Origin: an uncultured Prevotellaceae bacterium
Lineage (GTDB): Bacteria; Bacteroidota; Bacteroidia; Bacteroidales; Bacteroidaceae
DNA length: 5,577 bases
Assembly: GCA_946413885.1 (NCBI GenBank)
Contig: CAMKMK010000152.1
Span: forward strand, 1-5,577
Direction of reading: 5' to 3'
Shown here: positions 1 through 5,577 of the stretch, in pieces
Layout: each line of letters starts with the position of its first letter
How positions within the stretch are numbered: position 1 is the first letter of the stretch
Made by a program: the position numbers and the translations under genes
Notes under the pieces: model-generated
Databases searched by the model: none
The model's input: only the letters and a program-made list of their open reading frames with translations
Told to the model about the DNA's origin: nothing

Positions 1-246
1 TTGGTCGAAAGCAAGAGTCTGAAACTCTATCTTTTCAGTTTCCGCAATCATGGCGATTTTCATGAGGACTGTGTCAACAAGATCATGAAGGATCTCATAC
101 GTCTCATGGACCCAAAGTATATAGAGGTGAAGGGCATCTTTACTCCTCGAGGCGGCATTTCCATTTATCCTTTTGCCAATTACGGCCGCCCAGGTACCAA
201 GTACGCTGATATGGCAGACTTCCGTCTGAAGCATCACGACTTATAG
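1..246 (+). CDS. queF: NADPH-dependent 7-cyano-7-deazaguanine (preQ0) reductase, C-terminal half (5' truncated by window edge)
   Basis: QueF is a cytoplasmic enzyme that reduces the nitrile of preQ0 to the aminomethyl group of preQ1, using two NADPH, on the route to queuosine in tRNA. The visible 81 residues start with the QueF signature ESKSLKLY (residues 3-10), then FRNHGDFHEDC, whose His21 and Glu22 match the conserved substrate-contacting His-Glu pair of the short (unimodular) QueF type. IFTPRGGISIYP and NYGRPGTKY follow, and the protein ends in HHDL before TAG. The family is usually about 150-165 residues, so roughly 70 N-terminal residues, including the catalytic Cys and Asp, lie upstream of the window. 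The TTG at position 1 is therefore almost certainly an internal Leu codon and not a start. In related genomes queF often sits next to queC and a queuosine-precursor transporter, which may lie upstream here; that cannot be seen. The identification is firm. Confidence 0.96.
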   Translation: MVESKSLKLYLFSFRNHGDFHEDCVNKIMKDLIRLMDPKYIEVKGIFTPRGGISIYPFANYGRPGTKYADMADFRLKHHDL

Positions 247-285
247 GGCTTCAGCAACCTCCCAATCTTGTCTGATAGGGTCTTT

Positions 286-329
286 GAGGAGATGGAATGG
301 AAAAAACTTGGTTGAGACTAAATCTTTAG
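286..329 (+). promoter_or_regulatory. Candidate 10-codon leader reading frame with Shine-Dalgarno-like site
   Basis: GAGGAG (286-291) stands five bases before an ATG at 297. The frame reads MEKTWLRLNL and stops at TAG (327-329), inside the 5' arm of the terminator. A purine-rich ribosome site at suitable spacing is notable because the downstream large gene lacks one. No amino acid is repeated strongly enough to point to a classic biosynthetic attenuator (one Trp, three Leu). Short frames of this size arise often by chance, so this is a possibility and not a gene call. Confidence 0.18.
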
Positions 330-360
330 GGAGAATTTCTTGCATATCCCAAGATTTTTT
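301..360 (+). promoter_or_regulatory. Candidate antiterminator pairing that competes with the terminator
   Basis: AAAAAACTTGG (301-311) can pair with CCAAG (349-353) and TTTTTT (355-360), leaving A354 as a bulge and a loop of 37 bases. This uses the same 3' arm as the terminator at 320-361, so the two folds exclude each other. The terminator stem has the stronger GGGA/TCCC core and a shorter loop and should be favoured by default. A-rich and T-rich runs pair easily by chance, so a regulatory role is only an inference. Confidence 0.18.
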
Positions 361-361
361 T
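320..361 (+). terminator. Intrinsic (rho-independent) terminator downstream of queF
   Basis: The 5' arm AAATCTT (320-326) and GGGA (329-332), with a two-base TA bulge at 327-328, pairs with TCCC (347-350) and AAGATTT (351-357). That gives 11 base pairs around a 14-base loop. A run of seven T (355-361), of which four lie beyond the stem, follows on the + strand. The hairpin begins 74 bases after the queF stop and 114 bases before the next start codon. It most simply ends the queF transcript and isolates the downstream genes. The stem is only moderately G/C rich, so read-through is possible. Confidence 0.7.
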
Positions 362-373
362 CAAAATTTGCAG

Positions 374-390
374 TTCCTTTTATGAAGGAA
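374..390. repeat. Short perfect inverted repeat upstream of the MG2 protein gene
   Basis: TTCCTT (374-379) and AAGGAA (385-390) form a perfect six-base-pair inverted repeat around five bases. The right arm ends 43 bases before the ATG at 434. It could be an operator half-site pair or a small hairpin in the 5' untranslated RNA. No T run follows, so it is not a terminator. I could not identify a convincing Bacteroidota promoter (TTTG, about 19 bases, TAnnTTTG) around it. A TTTG occurs at 367-370 without a matching -7 element. Confidence 0.3.
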
Positions 391-433
391 AATGATCCGT
401 CACAAGCAAAAGAACAAATAGACATCAAATACA

Positions 434-3265
434 ATGAATCGCAAAGTCATTCTTTCTTTTTTGATTGCTTTGATTTCATTAGGCATCAAGGCACAGACAG
501 CATCGGCTCCCACTACATTGGAAGGTTGGGCAGATCGCCTGGAGAAGTTTGGAAAAAGTATTCCTCAGGAACAGATATTCATTCATTTGGACAACAATTG
601 CTACTTTTTGGGCGACACGCTTTATTACAAGGCTTATGTGCGTCGTAGCGATAATGGTGCGCCAAGCAACCTGAGCGGCTTGCTCTATGCTGAGTTGCTG
701 AATCAGGATGGATACCTTGTGGAGCGTCAATTGTTAGAGATAAAGAATGGACAGGGAAACGGCTCGTTCTGCTTGCTGGATACTCTTTATGGAGGGTACT
801 ACGAGTTGAGGGCTTATACCCGTTGGCAACTTAATTGGGGCGAATATCAGCATCCTCACACCAAAGCGGCTGAGAAGTGGTTCTACAACAGCAAGTATGC
901 TCACGACTATTATCGTGATTACGAGAAGTTATACAGTCGTGTGTTCCCTGTTTACGACAAGCCATCGAAGGAGGGTGATTTCGTGCATGACATGACCCTT
1001 CGTCCTTTGCGTCGTCATTTCAAGAGCAAGGATGCCAAGCCTGAGGCTGTGCTGAAATTCTTCCCTGAAGGAGGATCGCTAATTGCTGGCGCACCTAATC
1101 GTGTCGCATTCGAGATCAATGACGATGAAGGGCAACATTTAGAAGGAACTCTCAGCGTGACGGACGGAAAAGGAACTAAGGTGGCAGAAGCAAAAACTGA
1201 ACAAAGGGGACGTGGTACTGTGGAATTCACTCCCACAGCCAATGAAACCTATACAGCTCAGTTTACGTGGAAAGACGGCACGCAAAAGGACAAACTTCCT
1301 GAGGTGGAAGCTGACGGATGTGCCCTTCGCGTGGAACAGAGTGGTGGAAAAATCGAGGTGAAGGTGGAGGCTCGAGGACAAGCCGCCAGCGAGGATTTGG
1401 GAATGACTGTCATGAATCAGGGTGTGATGAAGAAGTTCACAGAACTGGGCAAGGGAGCCAGCTTGAGCACCTCCCTGGATGTTAGTGAGTTCCCAACGGG
1501 TGTGTTGCAATTAACCGTTTTCAACCCGCAGGGTCGCATCTATGCTGACCGCTTAATCTTTGTTCGCCAACCTGATTTCAAGGCAGAGAGCTTGACTTTC
1601 ACAGGATTGGATGCCAAGAATGTGGAACCCTATTCACAGGTGAGCCTGGGTGTTCAGGGAGGAAAAGCAGGCAGCACCATTAGTGTAGCTGTGCGTGATG
1701 CCGCTCATAGCGAGTATATTTACGACAGCGGAAACATCCTGACAGAAATGCTGCTGAGCAGTCAGATCAGAGGTTTTGTGGAGAACCCTGAATATTTCTT
1801 TGAGAAGGACGATGCTGAACACCAGCGTGCTTTGGACCTGTTGCTGATGATTCAAGGATGGCGTCGCTACGACTGGTATACGATGGCAACTCCTGGAGCT
1901 TTCGTGTTGAATCACATGCCTGAGAAGACACAACGTTTCGTGGGTAGCATCAACAACTATCAATCATCTCAACAAGAGGACAGATTTGCCGTAAGCGACT
2001 CTGATACGAATACCGCCATGCAGACAGATACGGAGGCTGAGGCTCAAAAGGCTGACTCGAGCAGCAAACTTAATGCAGCTGCCAGCAACAGCGGTGAAGA
2101 GATGGGCGACGTGGGAGCTGAAATGGAAGCTATGCGCAAGGATGCTGAGGCAAATTTCAAGTATCGCCAACTCAACAACGCCCAGAAGAGCAGGTCTCTC
2201 TTTAACGCAAAGGAGAGCAATCTGAAGCGTGAGGTATTGGTTCATGCTGAGTTCGTTAAGCCTGGCGAGGAAGGTGTGGTAGGCGAGATGATGAGCGAGA
2301 AGGGAACTTTCACTTTGGAAGCTCCACGTTTCTTCGAAAAATGCTATCTCTATCTGGGTGCTTCTGATAGTACCAAGTGGAAAGATGGGAAAACCTACGA
2401 ATGGGTAACCAATGGAGAGGATAAGAACGAGCGTGTGGAGTATCCTGAGTTCTATGTGAAACTCAATCCCATCTATCCTCGTTTCGTGAAGCCCTACAAT
2501 TGGTATCAGAGCCATCTGGCTGAGGTTCCTGAAGGGACAGCAATGGCCCAGGAGACTACTGAAGAGGGCGTTCGTACCTTGGATATGGTAACAGTCAAGG
2601 CAAAGCGAAATGGAATGAGTCGATTCAATCCCAACAAACCAGCTTTCGTTGTGGATGCTTATCAAGCTTTCAATGAAGCTTGCGATGCAGGATTGAACAC
2701 GAGTGTTTTCACTGGTTCCGAGAGTCTGGCTTACAACGTGGCTCGCACCTACATTGGTGACATGAACACAGACCGCAATTATCCTTTGGAGTTCCGTTTT
2801 GACAAACGTAATGCCTCTACTTCCATGTCGGACGCTGATCGCAACCGTTACACTCATTTGCCTTATTTGGACAAGGTGTATCTCTATACTGACTACAGCC
2901 CTCGTAGAGAAGGAGACAAGACGTTCGAAGCCAGCAACCAACCAGAAGTGACTGTGGACCTGAGATTGCTGGAGAATGGGAATGGAGCTCGTCGATCCAC
3001 CTATCGTGACCGTCGGTATGTGTTGCAGGGATTTGCCGTTTGCGAAGACTTCTATCAACCCAATTATAGCCAGAAACCTCTGCCTGAGCACAAGGATTAT
3101 CGTCGAACTCTTTACTGGAATCCTAATTTGAAATTGGATGATAGCGGAGCCGCTCAGTTCCAGTTCTACAACAATGGCCAGAAGACTCAGTTGGCAGTCA
3201 GCGCAGAAGGTATGAGCGCCACGGGTGAACTCCTGACGGGATTGAGCATGCCTGAATCGAGATAA
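434..3265 (+). CDS. Large exported MG2/macroglobulin-like Bacteroidota envelope protein of unknown function
   Basis: This 943-residue protein starts with a signal peptide: basic NRK, hydrophobic core at residues 5-18, probable cleavage after Ala20 (IKA|QT). There is no lipobox Cys, so it should be a soluble or envelope-associated periplasmic protein. Residues 46-130 carry the MG2-like opening of the family (EQIFIHLDNNCYFLGDTLYYKAYV). Residues 207-280 begin with FFPEGGSLIAGAPNRVAFE; 355-378 hold the TGVLQLTVFNPQGRIYADRL block; 415-481 hold DSGNILTEMLLSSQIRGF and LLLMIQGWRRYDWY, all typical of Bacteroidota proteins often labelled MG2-domain or TonB-receptor plug-domain. A polar, low-complexity linker spans about 511-575. 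Residues 716-724 (LDMVTVKAK) resemble the start of a TonB plug, but no beta-barrel follows. Residues 890-936 (RTLYWNPNLKLDDSG onward) resemble the beta-rich A2M segment. No CxEQ thioester is present. The ATG at 434 is chosen because it gives the signal peptide directly; no clear Shine-Dalgarno precedes it, only A/T-rich sequence as is common in this phylum. The family's molecular role is not known to me. Confidence 0.88.
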   Translation: MNRKVILSFLIALISLGIKAQTASAPTTLEGWADRLEKFGKSIPQEQIFIHLDNNCYFLGDTLYYKAYVRRSDNGAPSNLSGLLYAELLNQDGYLVERQLLEIKNGQGNGSFCLLDTLYGGYYELRAYTRWQLNWGEYQHPHTKAAEKWFYNSKYAHDYYRDYEKLYSRVFPVYDKPSKEGDFVHDMTLRPLRRHFKSKDAKPEAVLKFFPEGGSLIAGAPNRVAFEINDDEGQHLEGTLSVTDGKGTKVAEAKTEQRGRGTVEFTPTANETYTAQFTWKDGTQKDKLPEVEADGCALRVEQSGGKIEVKVEARGQAASEDLGMTVMNQGVMKKFTELGKGASLSTSLDVSEFPTGVLQLTVFNPQGRIYADRLIFVRQPDFKAESLTFTGLDAKNVEPYSQVSLGVQGGKAGSTISVAVRDAAHSEYIYDSGNILTEMLLSSQIRGFVENPEYFFEKDDAEHQRALDLLLMIQGWRRYDWYTMATPGAFVLNHMPEKTQRFVGSINNYQSSQQEDRFAVSDSDTNTAMQTDTEAEAQKADSSSKLNAAASNSGEEMGDVGAEMEAMRKDAEANFKYRQLNNAQKSRSLFNAKESNLKREVLVHAEFVKPGEEGVVGEMMSEKGTFTLEAPRFFEKCYLYLGASDSTKWKDGKTYEWVTNGEDKNERVEYPEFYVKLNPIYPRFVKPYNWYQSHLAEVPEGTAMAQETTEEGVRTLDMVTVKAKRNGMSRFNPNKPAFVVDAYQAFNEACDAGLNTSVFTGSESLAYNVARTYIGDMNTDRNYPLEFRFDKRNASTSMSDADRNRYTHLPYLDKVYLYTDYSPRREGDKTFEASNQPEVTVDLRLLENGNGARRSTYRDRRYVLQGFAVCEDFYQPNYSQKPLPEHKDYRRTLYWNPNLKLDDSGAAQFQFYNNGQKTQLAVSAEGMSATGELLTGLSMPESR

Positions 3266-3305
3266 ATGAATCAATTAACAAAAATCAAATACAGAAAAGA
3301 AGATT

Positions 3306-4412
3306 ATGGAAAACAAGAAATTGCAGGACATCGTGTCCCTTTTTGATATCCAAGGAACTGTGACCAGCATCGCACCTCTTGGAGAAGGTCTGATCAATGA
3401 TACTTACCGCATTAAGACAGCTGAAGAAGACCAACCCAACTACGTGCTCCAACGCGTGAACAACAACGTGTTCCCTGATGTGGATATGGTTATGCGAAAC
3501 ATCCACGCTGTAACTACTCACATCCGCAAGAAGTTGGAGGCACGCGGCGAACAGGATATCGATCGCAAGGTACTCACTTTCATCCCTTTGAAGGACAACA
3601 AGGATATGTTCTATGCTGTGGTAGATGGAGAGTATTGGCGCCTGATGATTTTCATCGAGAATGCTATCACCAAGCAGGCAGTTGATACTGAGTCGAGTTA
3701 TGCTGCTGGTCTCGCTTTTGGAGAGTTTGAATCCATGTTGGCAGATATTCCAGTAGAGTTGGGCGAGACCATCAAGGATTTCCACAATATGGAGTTCCGC
3801 CTTCAGCAATTGCGCGAGGTGATTGCTAAGAATCCTGCAGGTCGTGTGGAGGAACCTCAGGTACAGGCTATGCTGAAAGAAATAGATGCACGGGCTGAGG
3901 AGATGTGCAAGGCAGAGCGAATGGGGCGTGAGGGAATCCTGCCTAAACGAGTGTGCCACTGCGACACGAAAGTAAACAACATGATGTTTGATCAGGAGGA
4001 TAACGTCCTTTGTGTAGTCGATCTGGATACTGTGATGCCCAATTTCATCTTCAGCGACTATGGCGATTTCCTGCGTACTGCAGCCAACTTTGTGGCAGAG
4101 GACTGTCCTGATATGGATAAGGTTGGCTTCAATATGGATATCTACAAGGCTTTCACAGAAGGTTATCTGAAGAGTGCCGGCAAGTTCCTGCTTCCTGTTG
4201 AGGTGGAGAACCTGCCGTATGCGACAGCCTTATTCCCTTATATGCAATGTGTGCGTTTCCTTTGGGACTACCTGAGCGGCGACAAGTACTGGAAGTGTCA
4301 ATATCCAACCCACAATTTCGTGAGAGCCAATAATCAGTTGCATTTGTTGCTGAGCATCGAGAGCCATTATTCTGAGATGAAGGCCTTTATCTCGCAATGT
4401 ATGGAAAAATAA
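3306..4412 (+). CDS. APH-fold sugar kinase, N-acetylhexosamine 1-kinase (NahK)-like
   Basis: This 368-residue soluble, cytoplasmic protein belongs to the aminoglycoside/choline phosphotransferase fold. The N-lobe holds the nucleotide loop GEGLINDTYRI (residues 26-36) and YVLQRVN (46-52). The C-lobe holds the catalytic Brenner-type motif CHCDTKVNNMMF (217-228), with Asp220 as the likely base and Asn225 as a metal ligand, and the metal-binding VVDLDTVMP (237-245). The pair GLINDTY/YVLQR and HxDTKxNN/DLDT is the pattern of NahK, which phosphorylates GlcNAc or GalNAc at C1 with ATP in the bifidobacterial lacto-N-biose/mucin-sugar pathway. The length also fits NahK (about 360). The substrate here is unproven. 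In related genomes such proteins are sometimes labelled as mucin desulfatases, which this fold does not support. The start follows a weak GAAG (3299-3302), 40 bases after the MG2 gene, so they are probably co-transcribed. No truncation or missing catalytic residue is seen. Confidence 0.85.
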   Translation: MENKKLQDIVSLFDIQGTVTSIAPLGEGLINDTYRIKTAEEDQPNYVLQRVNNNVFPDVDMVMRNIHAVTTHIRKKLEARGEQDIDRKVLTFIPLKDNKDMFYAVVDGEYWRLMIFIENAITKQAVDTESSYAAGLAFGEFESMLADIPVELGETIKDFHNMEFRLQQLREVIAKNPAGRVEEPQVQAMLKEIDARAEEMCKAERMGREGILPKRVCHCDTKVNNMMFDQEDNVLCVVDLDTVMPNFIFSDYGDFLRTAANFVAEDCPDMDKVGFNMDIYKAFTEGYLKSAGKFLLPVEVENLPYATALFPYMQCVRFLWDYLSGDKYWKCQYPTHNFVRANNQLHLLLSIESHYSEMKAFISQCMEK

Positions 4413-4416
4413 GGAG
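4412..4416 (+). promoter_or_regulatory. Ribosome binding site of nhaA overlapping the kinase stop codon
   Basis: AGGAG begins on the last base of the kinase TAA (4410-4412) and lies six bases before the nhaA ATG at 4423. This fixes the nhaA start and suggests that ribosomes ending on the kinase message re-initiate on nhaA. It is clearly stronger than the sites before the two preceding genes. Confidence 0.75.
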
Positions 4417-4422
4417 AGGCTC

Positions 4423-5577
4423 ATGGTAAGTTACGCATTCATCAGCACTTTCAAGAAGTACATCAATAGCAGCATCTTGTTGATAGGTGCCACCGTTCTG
4501 GCTCTGTTGGCTGCCAACTTGGATGCCACTCGCCAGTTATACAAGGATTTGTGGACCTTACCAGTCAACTTGAGCGTGGGTGAATTCAACTTGTTCAGTC
4601 ACGGCGGTCAAGTCATGTCATTGGGAACCTTCATCAATGATTTCCTGATGGCCATCTTCTTTCTTAGTGTGGGACTCGAGATCAAGCGCGAGTTCCTTTG
4701 TGGCGAGCTCAGTAGCTTGAAGAAAGCCTTGTTGCCCATTATAGGAGCCTGTGGGGGAATGATAGTTCCTGTGATCGTGTTCTTCATTTTCTGCGGACTG
4801 ACCACCAACGACCCTTTGGCAGAGCGAGGCATGGCTATCCCTATGGCCACAGATATTGCCTTCTCGTTGGGCGTGCTCAGCATGTTCAGCCGACGTGTTC
4901 CTATGGGATTGAAGATATTTCTGGCAGCTTTGGCTGTGACAGATGATTTGGGAGGCATTATCGTTATTGCCATCAAGTACACAGATCACATCAGCTTCAA
5001 CTTCATTTTGGGAGCCATTGCTTGCATCACGGCACTCATTTATGGTAATGTACGCCAGACACGTTCCAAGACGTTCTATCTGGCGATAGGCATCATCTTG
5101 TGGTACTGCATGCTCAATAGCGGCATTCATGCCACGATGGCTGGCGTGGTGCTCGCCTTCTGCATTCCTGCCAATCTGCCTGATGGCACGAAGTTCTACA
5201 TTGAACGTATCCGCAACAATATCCGCAGGTTCCCTGTCTTCGAAGTCTCCGCGAGCGACCGCAATAAACCTGCTTTGCTGAACGAGGACGACATTTCCAT
5301 CCTGAAGAGTGTAGAGAGTGCGAGCGACCACTTGATTTCTCCCCTGCAAGACCTTGAGGACCAGTTGAAGCATCCCATCAATTACTTTATCATCCCCTTG
5401 TTTGCTTTTGCCAATGCTGGTGTTGACTTCGCTGGAATGAGTTTAGACAATCTCTTTACTGGGGTAGGTCTGGCAGTATTCCTGGGCTTGCTCATCGGCA
5501 AGTTCCTTGGAGTATTCAGCTTCAGTTGGATCAGTATCAGAATGAAGCTCGTCGAGATGCCTAAGCATACCGATTGG
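4423..5577 (+). CDS. nhaA: Na+/H+ antiporter NhaA (3' truncated by window edge)
   Basis: NhaA is an inner-membrane antiporter that exports Na+ (or Li+) in exchange for protons and supports pH and sodium homeostasis. The 385 visible codons are open to the window end. Family blocks appear in order: FFLSVGLEIKREF (about residues 80-92), GMAIPMATDIAFSLGVLSMF (136-155), LAALAVTDDLGGIIVIAIKY (167-186), SGIHATMAGVVLAF (233-246), HPINYFIIPLFAFANAGV (317-334) and GKFLG (359-363). By alignment with E. coli NhaA, Asp144 matches Asp133, Asp174/Asp175 match the ion-binding Asp163/Asp164, His236 matches His225, and Lys360 matches Lys300, so transport residues are intact. The offset to E. coli grows from 11 to 60 between His236 and Lys360. 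This reveals an extra stretch of about 49 charged residues in the loop before HPINYF. Roughly 55-65 residues (the last membrane helices) are missing beyond the window. The gene follows the kinase by 10 bases with a strong ribosome site. Confidence 0.96.
   Translation, partial: MVSYAFISTFKKYINSSILLIGATVLALLAANLDATRQLYKDLWTLPVNLSVGEFNLFSHGGQVMSLGTFINDFLMAIFFLSVGLEIKREFLCGELSSLKKALLPIIGACGGMIVPVIVFFIFCGLTTNDPLAERGMAIPMATDIAFSLGVLSMFSRRVPMGLKIFLAALAVTDDLGGIIVIAIKYTDHISFNFILGAIACITALIYGNVRQTRSKTFYLAIGIILWYCMLNSGIHATMAGVVLAFCIPANLPDGTKFYIERIRNNIRRFPVFEVSASDRNKPALLNEDDISILKSVESASDHLISPLQDLEDQLKHPINYFIIPLFAFANAGVDFAGMSLDNLFTGVGLAVFLGLLIGKFLGVFSFSWISIRMKLVEMPKHTDW

Noticed and set aside
361..433. Bacteroidota sigma-ABfr type promoter before the MG2-type gene
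   Set aside because: A TTTG is present at 367-370, but no TAnnTTTG element follows at the expected spacing of about 19-21 bases, so I do not call a promoter.
340..648. A + strand open frame of 102 codons starting TTG, overlapping the start of the MG2-type gene
   Set aside because: It begins in the loop of the terminator, has no ribosome site or family pattern, and runs out of frame through the signal peptide and MG2 region of the real gene.
434..3265. Thioester-containing alpha-2-macroglobulin
   Set aside because: None of the cysteines (residues 56, 112, 295, 637, 750, 870) lies in a CxEQ motif, so the covalent trapping mechanism is not supported.
1964..3274. A long open frame (436 codons) on the minus strand opposite the MG2-type gene
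   Set aside because: The + strand frame has a signal peptide and recognisable family blocks across the same bases. The antisense translation shows no domain or plausible composition, and such shadows are common opposite long genes with biased codon use.
424..3293. Ten-base repeat ATCAAATACA just upstream of two genes (424-433 and 3284-3293)
   Set aside because: The copies are short and A/T rich, and lie at different distances from their start codons (0 and 12 bases), so chance in A-rich leader sequence is the simpler explanation.
3306..4412. Aminoglycoside resistance gene
   Set aside because: The APH fold is present, but the specific motifs (GLINDTY, YVLQR, HCDTKVNN, DLDTV) match sugar kinases of the NahK type, and no resistance-gene or mobile-element context is visible.
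4618..5373. A 251-codon open frame on the minus strand opposite nhaA
   Set aside because: The + strand encodes an unmistakable NhaA with its ion-binding residues, and the antisense product has no recognisable features.

Overview
The window reads as ordinary chromosomal DNA from a Bacteroidota bacterium, most likely Bacteroidales (Prevotella/Bacteroides type). The signs are a queF tail very close to the Bacteroidales form, a large exported MG2-type protein of a kind typical of this phylum, A/T-rich weakly Shine-Dalgarno starts for two of the genes, and moderate G+C (by eye just under 50%). All supported genes lie on the + strand and codon use looks uniform. I see no mobile element, CRISPR array, tRNA or rRNA.

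Layout: (1) 1-246 is the C-terminal half of queF, the last step of preQ1 synthesis for queuosine; its 5' part lies outside the window. (2) 247-433 is a non-coding gap of 187 bases. It holds a good intrinsic terminator (320-361), a possible 10-codon reading frame ending inside the terminator stem, a pairing that would compete with the terminator, and a small inverted repeat (374-390). (3) 434-3265 encodes a 943-residue secreted or envelope protein with an MG2-like start, central blocks typical of the Bacteroidota MG2/'plug-domain' proteins, and no thioester. (4) 3306-4412 encodes a 368-residue APH-fold kinase resembling N-acetylhexosamine 1-kinase (NahK). (5) 4423-5577 is an NhaA Na+/H+ antiporter, complete at the N terminus and cut by the window end.

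The last three genes are spaced by 40 and 10 bases and probably form one transcription unit, separated from queF by the terminator. The kinase and nhaA look translationally coupled, because the nhaA ribosome binding site starts on the kinase stop codon. No shared pathway is evident: a cell-envelope protein, a cytoplasmic sugar kinase and an inner-membrane antiporter could simply be co-transcribed. I found no convincing new multi-gene system. The most unusual item is the possible attenuator-like arrangement in the queF/MG2 gap, and it is speculative.
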